From Scytonematopsis contorta HA4267-MV1 (GTDB lineage: Bacteria; Cyanobacteriota; Cyanobacteriia; Cyanobacteriales; Nostocaceae): 64,000 nt of DNA. Below, piece by piece: positions 25,456-34,211 of the stretch. How positions within the stretch are numbered: position 1 is the first letter of the stretch; each line of letters starts with the position of its first letter. The translations under genes and the position numbers were made by a program. The notes under the pieces were generated by a model. That model saw only the letters and a list, made by a program, of their open reading frames with translations. It searched no databases and had not been told where the DNA came from. Location: contig JAHHIC010000083.1 of assembly GCA_019359035.1 (NCBI GenBank), forward strand, positions 1-64,000, read 5' to 3'.

Positions 25456-26034
25456 ATGTCATCAAAAGTATTGGAATTTCCGATTGTTTGTATTCCCGAT
25501 TTAATCAAACAAAAAAACTTTACACCGTTGATTTTACCTTCAGGGACGGGTGATGCTCCAGTTGGTGTGAGTGAAGGATTGCTCGAAAATGTTCTTAAGC
25601 ATTATTTTGGTGACATTGTTTTCCCCCAGCAGAAAATGTTACCACCAGGACATGATTTACACTACACCGCTGATTTTCTAATTATTGAACCCACCACTGG
25701 TTTGCATATTGACTTGGAAGTGGACGAACCCCTAAGTTTTGCAACTGGGAAGCCAACCCACTGTATTGGGGAAGATGATTACCGAAACAAGTGTTTTGTT
25801 GATGCTAACTGGCTTGTAATCAGGTTTGCGGAAGAACAGGTTTCCTCACAGCCAGAACGTTGCGCTCGGTTTATCGCTGGGGCGATCGCACAAGTTACTG
25901 GCAACCAAGCTTACCGTCAAAAGTTAACTGATGTAGAAAAAGTTACCCCCATGAAGCAGTGGTCTCCGCGTCAGGCTTCTAAGTTAAAGAAAAGTTCTTA
26001 CCGTCAAGGATATTTATCCCAAAGACGTGATTAA
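25456..26034 (+). CDS. PD-(D/E)XK-like (DUF559/VSR-related) protein
   Basis: A 192-residue basic protein. Residues 65-125 fit the restriction-endonuclease-like fold seen in DUF559/VSR proteins: HYTADFLIIEPTTGLHIDLEVDEP (Asp, then Glu-x-Asp), followed by DDYRNKCFVDANWLVIRFAEEQV, the usual helix-strand DxxRxxxLxxxGWxVLRF pattern. The C-terminal 40 residues are Lys/Arg-rich and could bind DNA. It may be a nuclease, but the catalytic Lys of the canonical motif is replaced. It lies upstream of a CARF-like gene in the same direction, with one small opposite gene between. Confidence 0.6.
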   Translation: MSSKVLEFPIVCIPDLIKQKNFTPLILPSGTGDAPVGVSEGLLENVLKHYFGDIVFPQQKMLPPGHDLHYTADFLIIEPTTGLHIDLEVDEPLSFATGKPTHCIGEDDYRNKCFVDANWLVIRFAEEQVSSQPERCARFIAGAIAQVTGNQAYRQKLTDVEKVTPMKQWSPRQASKLKKSSYRQGYLSQRRD

Positions 26035-26063
26035 AACTTAATATATTATGCTTTGATAAACTA

Positions 26064-26087
26064 GGGTGTTAACAAAGATTAACACCC
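26064..26087. terminator. Hairpin between convergent genes
   Basis: A perfect 9-bp stem GGGTGTTAA/TTAACACCC with a 6-nt loop between the plus gene ending at 26034 and the minus gene ending at 26096. A terminator is likely from its place; it has no long T run. Confidence 0.6.
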
Positions 26088-26095
26088 ATGTAGCG

Positions 26096-26305
26096 TTATA
26101 CAAGGTTTAACTCTTTTATTCTATCTTCTATATCTTCTACTTCCACAGACCAAAATGATTTGAGCTTATCGTAAAACTCATCAAATTTTTCTGGTTGCTC
26201 CTGTTTTAGGAGATTGATACGTATATCCATGTCATCTTCGTCTATATCAAACACCACATTTAATTCCTCAAATGTTATACCACACTTAATTTCCTTTGAA
26301 ATCAA
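26096..26305 (-). CDS. Small acidic hypothetical protein
   Basis: A 69-residue strongly acidic protein (many Asp/Glu, e.g. FDIDEDDMDI) with alternating helical segments and no membrane part. No family recognised. It lies on the opposite strand between the nuclease-like and the CARF-like genes. Acidic small proteins can act as antitoxins or DNA mimics, but nothing in the sequence proves it. Confidence 0.5.
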   Translation of the reverse strand: MISKEIKCGITFEELNVVFDIDEDDMDIRINLLKQEQPEKFDEFYDKLKSFWSVEVEDIEDRIKELNLV

Positions 26306-26443
26306 TCGTTTTGAAGGAAATTTTTCTATTTTTTTTAAGCAGTGACAATTCGGGAATATTCTTTTTTGAGTTATAAATTATAATATTGAATCGGGATAAC
26401 AAGTTCAGTATTTTAGCTGTATACTACGAGGGAAATTAAAGAT

Positions 26444-27109
26444 ATGATAGATAATAATCATATTTCTGAACTAACAAATCAATGGATAGAGCTTTTAGGG
26501 AGTAAGTCGAAGGATGCTTTCGAGTTCTATTGTGAACATATAATTCCATCTCTTTTACCGCAATTGAAAAAAGAGTTTAAAACGGCTTATCAACAAGACA
26601 ATAAATATGATTGCTTGATTTCATTATTAGGATTTACTCCAGAAACATCCATTCTCGCCTATCAATTTTGCGAACCAAAACAATTTATTGTTCTCTACAC
26701 TGAAGAGTCTTCAAAGTATTTACAAGAAGTGGTTATTTATTCAAAAGTACCAATTTCTTCTTTTTTTCATGAGAAAGTAATAGAACTACCTAGTAATAAA
26801 GGAGTATACCAAGCTTTAGAAGCAGCACTACAACGTGTACCTAAAGGTTCTCGTGTAGCTATTGATTTGACTGGTGGTAAAAAGATAATGAGTGGTGCAT
26901 TAGCTGTAGCTGCGGGAGTGCTTGATATCGATTTAATCTACATTGATTTTCGTGATTATATGCCTGAATTTAGAAAACCTAAACCTGAATCATCATATAT
27001 TCATCTTGTTACAAATCCGATGAAATTATCAATTGATATTTTTGGTAATATTGAAATTATAGAGAGGGATAAATTTGAGTTTATTAAATTAGAATTTAAA
27101 AATCATTAA
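26444..27109 (+). CDS. Stand-alone CARF-like (Card1/Csx1-type) sensor protein
   Basis: A 221-residue protein with the two signatures of CARF domains: YDCLISLLGFTPETSILAY (about residues 50-68) with the following QFIVLYTEES strand, and VAIDLTGGKKIMSGALAVAA (about 138-157) followed by DLIYIDF. In CARF proteins the TGGKK/TGGTK loop binds cyclic oligoadenylate. The domain occupies almost the whole chain. The last 45 residues (SYIHLVTNPMKLSID...) are strands with no nuclease, HEPN or other effector signature. No cas genes or CRISPR array were found nearby. It could be a sensor, a ring nuclease or the sensing half of a split effector. Confidence 0.72.
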   Translation: MIDNNHISELTNQWIELLGSKSKDAFEFYCEHIIPSLLPQLKKEFKTAYQQDNKYDCLISLLGFTPETSILAYQFCEPKQFIVLYTEESSKYLQEVVIYSKVPISSFFHEKVIELPSNKGVYQALEAALQRVPKGSRVAIDLTGGKKIMSGALAVAAGVLDIDLIYIDFRDYMPEFRKPKPESSYIHLVTNPMKLSIDIFGNIEIIERDKFEFIKLEFKNH

Positions 27110-27220
27110 TATATTGACCACAGTGCTTGAACCAACCAAAAGTCACAAGAATCAAAAAGTGGTAAAAAATTTTTTATACACGGCTGACTTTATAATTATC
27201 TAACCAACTACTAACCTTTT

Positions 27221-27250
27221 AAGTCAACACCTAAGCTTAGATGTTGACTT
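27221..27250. terminator. Hairpin downstream of the CARF-like gene
   Basis: A 9-bp perfect stem AAGTCAACA/TGTTGACTT enclosing a CTAAGCTTAG palindrome. It lies between the convergent CARF-like gene and the secreted-protein gene, so it probably ends one or both transcripts. Confidence 0.5.
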
Positions 27251-27325
27251 ATTGAACTACTTAATAGGTTACTTATCCTTCGGTAGTTTGACTACATACA
27301 TTAACTACAGATTCCGAAAAGTTCG

Positions 27326-27853
27326 CTAGTTCGCGACCCACTCACAACCTTTAACTTTATTCCAGTCTGTAAGATTAGCGGCATTATCTGTCTGCCAATT
27401 GTGCTTGTAAACTTCTTGATTGCCGTCAGCTTGTGCTACCACCCGGAAATGCATAGTTTTGTACACTTTGCCCCAATTGCGGTCTACTTCACGACCCATA
27501 ACAGAAACAACTTGCCCATCACCTTCAACAGACCCACCGGAATCTTTACCCAGTCCAAATTGCGCTCGAACTTTGTCCCAAGTTAACTTGGTAATTTCGA
27601 CGGCAGCATATTGGTCACAAGTCCAATTATTATCGCGATCTTGGCCAGCAACTTGGATTTTGTAAGTATAATTTCCTTTCGGCACAAACAAGACGTTATA
27701 CCCACCCTTAAACCAGCGTTCTTGAAGAATGGGGCTGGCAGCAAAAACATCACTACTGCTTTCAGCGCGAACCATTGAAATAGGTCCGACTGCTAAAACT
27801 AACCCAGTCAAACTTAAGAGCGATAACAATCTTTTAAGATGTATGAATGACAT
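27326..27853 (-). CDS. Secreted hypothetical protein
   Basis: A 175-residue exported protein: signal peptide (hydrophobic residues 9-27, LLSLLSLTGLVLAVGPISM, cleavage near RAES), then a soluble beta-rich domain with two cysteines (WTCDQY and KGCEWV) that may form a disulfide. The repeated pattern around YTYKIQVAGQDRDNNWTCD suggests an adhesion-like or binding fold, but no family was recognised. Confidence 0.65.
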   Translation of the reverse strand: MSFIHLKRLLSLLSLTGLVLAVGPISMVRAESSSDVFAASPILQERWFKGGYNVLFVPKGNYTYKIQVAGQDRDNNWTCDQYAAVEITKLTWDKVRAQFGLGKDSGGSVEGDGQVVSVMGREVDRNWGKVYKTMHFRVVAQADGNQEVYKHNWQTDNAANLTDWNKVKGCEWVAN

Positions 27854-28054
27854 GGTAATGTACCTGAGTAGTTAATTGATTTTGAAAAACTGAAGAGTTG
27901 ATTTACTGGAAAGGGAAGACTGTTTTAATTTATGGCTCTGCGGTAAGAGTAAAACCAGCAGCAATTTTGTTTATATCAGCCATAAGATATCTTTAAGGGT
28001 TACTCACTGTAGGTTCTAGTACCACCAGCATAGCTGCCATACTTTCAACTCCCT
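27854..28054. other. Intergenic region
   Basis: 201 bp between two minus-strand secreted-protein genes; would contain the promoter of the 27326-27853 gene. No other feature was seen. Confidence 0.3.
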
Positions 28055-28501
28055 TTAGCAAGATGTACTGTACTGACCGTTGCTACATCTTTGAAGTTGT
28101 AACGGGTTCGGTTGTGTATCTGGTGCATCCCCGAAAACCCATCCAGCAGGAACCCAATATTTTTGGCCATTATGGGTAATACGATACCAGCGTGTATCAA
28201 TCGTACTTAGACCTAACGCTTCATGTGGCTCTCCGTATATAAACGCATTCGCCATAAAAACTGTCCCTTTGCCCACAAAAACGCCACTTTTAGCAGACAA
28301 TAATCTATCAGTCCTCAAATCGATACCAGTGTCACTAGCAACACTAATCTTGAAAGGCTCTATTTCATGGATGGTGTTATACCAACTCATGTCTTGACCT
28401 ACAAGACTTTGAGCAATTGCAGGAGACTCTGCAAATAAAGAAAAGGAACTGATGGGTATCAATGCCATCAAAACTGCTATAGCGCTAAGTTTCTGATACA
28501 T
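28055..28501 (-). CDS. Secreted SH3-like protein
   Basis: A 148-residue exported protein. Signal peptide at residues 1-31 with AIAQ cleavage. The mature part has the SH3_3-like pattern IDLRTDRLLSAKSGVFVGKG...RWYRITHNGQKYWVPAGWVFG, as in bacterial SH3 domains that bind peptidoglycan or peptides. The C-terminus ends in a CSNGQYSTSC pair of cysteines. It is divergent from the STAND ATPase gene at 28759. The SH3 assignment is moderate. Confidence 0.6.
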   Translation of the reverse strand: MYQKLSAIAVLMALIPISSFSLFAESPAIAQSLVGQDMSWYNTIHEIEPFKISVASDTGIDLRTDRLLSAKSGVFVGKGTVFMANAFIYGEPHEALGLSTIDTRWYRITHNGQKYWVPAGWVFGDAPDTQPNPLQLQRCSNGQYSTSC

Positions 28502-28758
28502 AGTACAATCCGCAAATGAACTTGTATGTTGTTAAAAACATTGAAGTTGTGAACTTCTAAGCTGGTAATCTAGAAGAAATAGAATTGACTCAACTCATGT
28601 GCCTATTTTCTCTACAACACAAAAACTTTTCAGTAGGAAATAGTAGAGTGTTTTGGCGGTATAATGATTTGCAGAAAAACGGTTTTAGTGGGTTTTTGAG
28701 GAGAAAATCGGCGTAACATACTTTAAGCTGAAAAAATAAACTTGCATCTATCTTTGGT

Positions 28759-30363
28759 ATGAAAATGGACGAAGACTCAGACGACTTTATAGACCGTATA
28801 CACGAATTTGTTCTTAATCGAACTGGAAAGCGTTTAGTGGATAGCGATAAGAAAAGGGATGTAATAAAAGGGTGTTTGGAACGCAGGACGTATGATGCAA
28901 TCGCTGAATTTTACAACATAGACCGTAGTTATGCTGTAGAGTTGTTTGGGAGTATGTGTCCTTTACTCAAAGAAGCTTTTGAGGAACATGTTGAAAAGAA
29001 AAATTTCCGAGAAGTAGTTAATCGAAAGTTACGTAAGCAGCAGTCCCAAGAATTTTCAAGTGTTCCAGGACTCGAAAATATCAATCTCAGCCTGAACTGG
29101 GAAGAAGAAATTGATTTTTCCACTCTTTACGGACGTACAGAAGAATTGGATGACTTAAAGGAAAAAATAGTAAACCAACACTACCGACTAGTGGCGATTT
29201 CTGGTTTGGGAGGTATTGGTAAAACGTCTTTGTCAGCGAAGTTAGTACAGCAGATCCAAAGTGATTTTGAAGTAGTGATTCGGTTTTCACTACAGTCACA
29301 ACCTTTTGTGGAACTTTTAACAAATTTAATAAAATCCTTAACTAGCGATGGAGAGTCAGATATAAGTATTCCGCGCTTAATATACTACCTAAATTGTCGC
29401 CGATGTCTACTGATACTGGACGATGTAGAAGCAGTCTTGTCTAGAAATGAGTTTGTTGGTAAGTACCAAAAGCAATATAAAAATTATGAGGATTTAATAA
29501 CACAAATTGCTTTAAGTTCCCATCGAAGCTGCTTAATGCTTATTGGGCGTGAACAACCTGTAACTGTGTCTTTATTGGCAGGAAAGTCTTCTATGGTTTA
29601 TCTCTTTCCACTAAAAGGTCTAAAGGAGCTAGACGCCAAGAATATTCTTAAAGAAAAACAAATATCCGACCCAGAAAAATGGGGTGAATTTATCGAACTT
29701 TATCGTGGTAATCCTGCTTTATTAAAGTTCATATCTGAGACTATTCTCCAAGTTTTTCACGGTAAATTATCAGAATTTTTAAAAATGAATACAGTAATGG
29801 TTGGTGATTTTTCAGAGTATTTAGAATCCCAGCTTAATCGCTTGTCTAGTTTAGAAAAACAAATGATATATTGGCTAGCTATTATCAGAAACCCCACATC
29901 ATTTGTTAGCTTACAAGAAAATTTAGTGGAACAATGTGGTTCCAAAGAAAAAATTATTGAAGCTTTTAAGTCTTTAAAACGGCGTTCATTAATTGAAGAA
30001 ATAGGAAATGATAACTACTATTTATCACTTCAACCAGTAGTTATGAAGTATGTAACAACTATATTTGCAGAAGAAGTAATACAAGAAATTTTAGAGATGA
30101 TTGAAAATGAAGACCTTGACAACATCAGACTGTTCCGAAACTATCCTTTAGTTTACCAAAAAGCTACTGACGATTTAAAGTCAATTCAACTTCGCCTTAT
30201 AGTGATACCAATCAAAAATGCAATAACCGATAGATGGAATAATCAAAAGATTATTTTACAACGTTTAAATAATCTTTTATACAAAATAGAAACTAAATTC
30301 CTGTTGCAACATGATACAGGTTATACGATTGACAATATTCAACAATTAATTGATTTATTATAA
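28759..30363 (+). CDS. STAND/NB-ARC ATPase with N-terminal HTH domain
   Basis: A 534-residue protein. Residues 10-85 match the N-terminal HTH domain of cyanobacterial NB-ARC proteins (RTGKRLVDSDKKRDVIKGCL, YDAIAEFYNIDRSYAVELFG, LKEAFEEHVEKKNFREVV). Residues about 125-390 are the STAND NTPase: Walker A ISGLGGIGKTSLSAKL, Walker B CLLILDDVEAV, RGNPALLKF (GxP motif), then a winged-helix part. The usual C-terminal WD40/TPR sensor is missing; instead the next gene, 34 bp downstream, carries WD40 repeats. It could be a signalling or anti-phage STAND protein whose sensor is on a separate chain. Confidence 0.85.
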   Translation: MKMDEDSDDFIDRIHEFVLNRTGKRLVDSDKKRDVIKGCLERRTYDAIAEFYNIDRSYAVELFGSMCPLLKEAFEEHVEKKNFREVVNRKLRKQQSQEFSSVPGLENINLSLNWEEEIDFSTLYGRTEELDDLKEKIVNQHYRLVAISGLGGIGKTSLSAKLVQQIQSDFEVVIRFSLQSQPFVELLTNLIKSLTSDGESDISIPRLIYYLNCRRCLLILDDVEAVLSRNEFVGKYQKQYKNYEDLITQIALSSHRSCLMLIGREQPVTVSLLAGKSSMVYLFPLKGLKELDAKNILKEKQISDPEKWGEFIELYRGNPALLKFISETILQVFHGKLSEFLKMNTVMVGDFSEYLESQLNRLSSLEKQMIYWLAIIRNPTSFVSLQENLVEQCGSKEKIIEAFKSLKRRSLIEEIGNDNYYLSLQPVVMKYVTTIFAEEVIQEILEMIENEDLDNIRLFRNYPLVYQKATDDLKSIQLRLIVIPIKNAITDRWNNQKIILQRLNNLLYKIETKFLLQHDTGYTIDNIQQLIDLL

Positions 30364-30397
30364 GTATTAATCGTAATAAAGAACCACTGAAGATGCT

Positions 30398-32443
30398 ATG
30401 AGTTACTGCATAAATCCTCATTGTTCCTATCCTAATGAACCCAAGAATGCTAATAGCGTAAATTGTGTACATTGTGGTTCTACATTATTAATACATAATC
30501 GTTATCGTGTCATTAAGTTTATCTATGAAGGAGGCTTTGGCAAGACCTATGAAATAGATGATGGCACAAAAAAAATTTTGAAAGTCTTATATAATGTATC
30601 AAAAAAAACTGTTTCTCTTTTCCAAAGAGAAGCTAATGCCTTGAAACAAATGATTCATCCTGGTATTCCTAAAGTTGAGCCAGATGCTTATTTCACATTT
30701 CAAACCGCTGATAACTACAAACTACATTGTTTGGTTATGGAATTCGTTGAAGGTGAAAATTTGCAGGATTGGTTGAGGAATAGGGGTAATCAAGGTATTA
30801 TAGAAGAACTGGCATTTGATTGGTTGAAACAACTGTTGAAAATTTTAGATTACCTCCATCAACAGTATTACTTTCACCGAGATATTAAACCAGAGAACAT
30901 TATTCTGCGCCCTAATGGTCAACTGGTGTTGATTGACTTTGGTGGGATTAGAAAGGTGTCAAATACTTTTTTGGCAAAAATAGTTGAAGAGCGCGAGATG
31001 ACAAAGTTGATTTCAAAGGGATACACAGCCCCAGAGCAGGAAAAAGGAAAATCTGTACCACAGTCTGATTTTTTTGCTCTTGGTCGCACCTTTGTTCATC
31101 TACTGACAGGTAAAAACCCCAATCAGCTTCCTAAAAATAGTGTTGATGAGTTGATTTGGCACGATGAAGTACCATTAATTTCAAAACCACTAGTAGATTT
31201 GATTGATGAGTTGATGGATGCTAATCCTAGATTACGTCCTGAAAACGCGCAGGTAATTTTACAACGCCTAGCAGATACAGAGTTGCTTGGAGCTAATGTC
31301 CAGCCAATAATACCCCCGACAGAGTTACAAAGAACTAGCCGATGGTACACCAATAAAAAAACTTTGTTTGGATTTGGAACTGGAATAACAACCGTTGCCA
31401 CCGCAATCTTATTAAATTTACCCAAGTTTATTATTCCACAAGGTCAACCACCACCAGCACTAGCAAATTTTTCTTTTGCTAAAGCCTTGAGAGGAGGTTC
31501 AGATAAATTTGATGCTGTTACTTCTGTCGCCTTTAATCCTGATGGACAAACCCTTGTTAGAGGCAGCTACGACGAAGCAATAGAAATTTTGAATTGGCGT
31601 ACAGGTAAGGTGCTTAAGACATTGCCTAAAGCTTCATCAAAAGTTTGGTCTGTTGCTATTAGTCCTTCAGGACAGCTTCTTGCCACCGGACCTCTGGTTT
31701 CTGAGGGTAAGACTGGGAACCAGGACACGACAATCAAGTTGTGGAATATAAGTACTAGAAAATTAGTACGTGCCCTCAAAGGTCACCAGCGTGATGTTCG
31801 TTCCGTTAGTTTTAGTCCAGATGGTCAAACCCTCGCTAGTGGTAGTCACGATAAGACAATTAAGCTATGGCGTCCTAATACAGGTGAGCTACTTCATACC
31901 TTTTTTGGACATACGAACCATGTTACTTCTATTGCTTTTAGTCCAAATGGAAAAATGCTCGCCAGCGCTAGTGACGACAAAACGATAAAATTGTGGAATT
32001 TGGAAAGTATGAAGTTAGTCCACACCCTCACTGGTCATACTGGCGAGATTTTATCTATCACTTTTACTCCAGATGGTCAAACTCTTATTAGTGGTAGTGG
32101 CGAAGACCCAGTGAATCGAAGTGTTGACAACAGTATAAAATTATGGAATCCCAAAACTGGGGAGTTACGGCGCACCCTTACTGGGCATCTTAGCTGGGTT
32201 TGGTGTCTTGCTATTAGCCCTGATGGGCAAACCCTTGCCAGCGGTAGTTATGATAACTCCATTAGGCTATGGAATATGCGTACTGGTAAACTGTTACAAA
32301 CTCTCACTGGGCATTCAAATTGGGTTTACTCTGTTGCATTTAGCCGCAATGGAGAGGTTCTTGCTAGTGCTGGTCCGGACAGCTCTGTTAGAATTTGGCG
32401 TATTTCGACTAAGAACAACAGTCAACAGATGAGACCTAAGTAG
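30398..32443 (+). CDS. Zinc-ribbon Ser/Thr kinase with C-terminal WD40 propeller
   Basis: A 681-residue protein. Residues 4-27 form a zinc ribbon (C-x4-C ... CVHCG). The kinase domain (about 34-290) has GGFGKTYE, Lys of KILKVLYN, HRDIKPENIIL (catalytic loop), LIDFGGIRK and GYTAPEQ; all catalytic residues are present, so it should be active. A membrane helix follows (about 325-347, LFGFGTGITTVATAILL). Seven WD40 repeats (about 365-675) end in IKLWN/IRLWN/VRIWR motifs. It is membrane-anchored with the propeller on the far side. It starts 34 bp after the STAND ATPase gene, so the two probably form one operon. Confidence 0.93.
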   Translation: MSYCINPHCSYPNEPKNANSVNCVHCGSTLLIHNRYRVIKFIYEGGFGKTYEIDDGTKKILKVLYNVSKKTVSLFQREANALKQMIHPGIPKVEPDAYFTFQTADNYKLHCLVMEFVEGENLQDWLRNRGNQGIIEELAFDWLKQLLKILDYLHQQYYFHRDIKPENIILRPNGQLVLIDFGGIRKVSNTFLAKIVEEREMTKLISKGYTAPEQEKGKSVPQSDFFALGRTFVHLLTGKNPNQLPKNSVDELIWHDEVPLISKPLVDLIDELMDANPRLRPENAQVILQRLADTELLGANVQPIIPPTELQRTSRWYTNKKTLFGFGTGITTVATAILLNLPKFIIPQGQPPPALANFSFAKALRGGSDKFDAVTSVAFNPDGQTLVRGSYDEAIEILNWRTGKVLKTLPKASSKVWSVAISPSGQLLATGPLVSEGKTGNQDTTIKLWNISTRKLVRALKGHQRDVRSVSFSPDGQTLASGSHDKTIKLWRPNTGELLHTFFGHTNHVTSIAFSPNGKMLASASDDKTIKLWNLESMKLVHTLTGHTGEILSITFTPDGQTLISGSGEDPVNRSVDNSIKLWNPKTGELRRTLTGHLSWVWCLAISPDGQTLASGSYDNSIRLWNMRTGKLLQTLTGHSNWVYSVAFSRNGEVLASAGPDSSVRIWRISTKNNSQQMRPK

Positions 32444-32445
32444 TC

Positions 32446-32467
32446 CTCGTGAGCTTTTGCCCACGAG
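32446..32467. terminator. Terminator hairpin between convergent genes
   Basis: A stem CTCGTG/CACGAG just after the kinase stop at 32443, 10 bp before the end of the convergent small gene. Short, with a 10-nt loop containing TTTT; probable terminator of the kinase operon. Confidence 0.45.
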
Positions 32468-32478
32468 AAACTTAGCTC

Positions 32479-32682
32479 TTATCCGTTTCTGCTGGGGCGG
32501 CTCCTGCAAGAGCAACTATTTTCGGTGCAACTACAGTCGCTAATTATTAGTGACTGTTGTGATTGTTGCTGCGACTTTTCTCTGCTAATTTGAGTGCTTA
32601 CCGCCGCTTGAGAAGCCATAGTAGTAACAGCCATTGTTCCTAATAAAACAAGTGAACTAAGACGCAAGTAGCTTAAGTGCAT
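32479..32682 (-). CDS. Small secreted Cys-rich peptide
   Basis: A 67-residue precursor. The ATG at 32682 is preceded by AAGGAG at ideal spacing, the best argument that this short frame is real. Residues 1-27 are a signal peptide (SSLVLLGTMAVTTMASQAA). The mature peptide is short, Ser/Gln-rich and ends in DCSCTENSCSC followed by a basic tail. This Cys cluster could bind metal or form disulfides. It is convergent with the kinase operon. No homologous family was recognised. Confidence 0.6.
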   Translation of the reverse strand: MHLSYLRLSSLVLLGTMAVTTMASQAAVSTQISREKSQQQSQQSLIISDCSCTENSCSCRSRPSRNG

Positions 32683-33508
32683 TGCTTTACTCCTTTTATC
32701 GTGCGAACAATCTTGGTATTTAAATATTGTGCTTTAGTTAGGTAATTTTCGTCAGTCGGAAAAAGTCGGTAATATTGCAATCTTATTAGGCAAGCTGGGT
32801 CGGAGGAAGACGTATTTGGTCGCATCCAGACCAATACTTCACTCGCCTCTCTGCATTTTGACTAATGATGCGCTAGTATAAATATTATTAACAGGCTAGT
32901 CTTTAGATATAGTTAAAATTTCCCACACCATCAATATAGTTCAATCAGAGCGAGCAAAAAATAAAATATTTTAATGGTGCTTACTCTGCTTTGATGATTT
33001 TAAGAGAGTTTTTCAACAATAGAAGCGGCCTGGTTTATGTTATTTAGTCGCACTAACAAGCGGAAATCTGTAGGTTTTATCCTTTGTGGTGAACTCCTTT
33101 AATGAGAAAAAAGGTAGATATTTCTACCTTCAATGAATTGCAGCCAATATCGAAATTGTGCTTACTGTCGCCATTTAGTAGAAAATCCTGATACGGCTAA
33201 ACCTTTCTCTATTTAATTATTGTTGGTTTAGCTTTAATTATTCTACTAATTTACGGTGGTTTATTGGTGTAATTATATGAATTTTAAGTGATTATTTTGT
33301 GAAGAGTAAATATTCAAGTTATCAACTTTAACTAGTACATTTTTATAATTTTAACTTATTACTTTATACTGTAAGTTGAGGTTGTATCATTGATTTCCTC
33401 ATTTAATTCTTTCACAATATGGGTGAAGAAATATTTCTATAAATATTGAGCTATAGTATTTATTTTGATTATTAGCTTCTGTCAAATTTGACAAAAGCTG
33501 TTTTAACT
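32683..33508. other. Long non-coding stretch with one minus-strand terminator
   Basis: 826 bp without a convincing gene. All frames are short and AT-rich. A minus-strand terminator lies at 33105-33131 (own entry), so a transcript, perhaps a small RNA or the 3' leader of the 33509-33862 gene, ends there. No tRNA-like or rRNA-like sequence was seen. Confidence 0.4.
33105..33131 (-). terminator. Rho-independent terminator (minus strand)
   Basis: On the minus strand the perfect 8-bp stem AAGGTAGA/TCTACCTT (4-nt loop) is followed by TTTTTCTC. It lies about 380 bp downstream of the stop of the minus gene at 33509, with no gene between, so it ends either a long 3' region or a separate small RNA. 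Confidence 0.75.
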
Positions 33509-33862
33509 TCATTTAACTACTAAAGCTTGTTCCATTTCTTTCATGGTCATATGGCGTTTGCGTCCTGTTTCCGGATTTACACTTGTGAAATACCAGTCGA
33601 TACCTTTGATATCACAGAAATATCTCAGTTCTGTAGTTCGGGTTTTGGTTTTATATTTGTTGCTGCTAAACCGCTTTTGTTCAACTACTTGTGGTTCTAG
33701 TTGGGGAAGAGAAATTGGCTCAACTAATGCAACTACTGGTTGGGTTAAATGCTTTTTAAATTCTTCTTGCAGTGACAAAATAAATATTGTAATAAAAAGA
33801 TAGCTAAATCCCCAGATGGAGATGAACAAGAAATTGTTGATGATTTGAATTGCAATTTCCAT
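33509..33862 (-). CDS. Membrane-anchored hypothetical protein
   Basis: A 117-residue protein: one membrane helix at residues about 5-30 (IINNFLFISIWGFSYLFITIFILSL), a variable linker and a basic C-terminal domain (TTELRYFCDIKGIDWYFTSV, then TGRKRHMTMKEME) of about 45 residues that might bind nucleic acid or protein. No family recognised. Confidence 0.6.
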   Translation of the reverse strand: MEIAIQIINNFLFISIWGFSYLFITIFILSLQEEFKKHLTQPVVALVEPISLPQLEPQVVEQKRFSSNKYKTKTRTTELRYFCDIKGIDWYFTSVNPETGRKRHMTMKEMEQALVVK

Positions 33863-33989
33863 GATATTTTCTCAAAAAACTCTCATATATCTAAGCGTTA
33901 GCGTCAAAGATTAACTTTTACTTCATCTTTGGATATTACTACTATTAATATTGGCTGCTAGTTATAGTGCAGCCAATGAGCGCTTTAGG

Positions 33990-34211
33990 TCAGATTAAAT
34001 TCCAGAATTCTCTGGCGCTTTTTGTTGCATCTTTATAAGCTTGGGGATAATTATCGTTTACCCATTGGAGAATTTCATAACAGTCCTCTTCATTTTCTGG
34101 CTGAGCTAATCCTGCTAAATTTGCAATTTCTTTACAGGTTTTCAGCGAAACATTTGAGTCCAAACTCCAAGATAATTTTTTGATTAATTTGACTAATTCT
34201 GCTTCCATCAT
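33990..34211 (-). CDS. Hypothetical protein coupled to Gp157-like gene
   Basis: A 73-residue helical, acidic protein (MMEAELVKLIKKLSWSLDSN...). Its start overlaps the stop of the Gp157-like gene (ATGA), so they are co-translated. Unrecognised; its association with a phage single-strand-DNA-related gene suggests a DNA-metabolism role, by context only. Confidence 0.6.
   Translation of the reverse strand: MMEAELVKLIKKLSWSLDSNVSLKTCKEIANLAGLAQPENEEDCYEILQWVNDNYPQAYKDATKSAREFWNLI

Noticed and set aside
28759-32443. STAND gene and kinase gene as one frameshifted fusion
   Set aside because: The kinase begins with its own ATG and an intact zinc ribbon, there are 34 bp between the genes, and the STAND protein ends normally. 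No shared frame bridges the gap.
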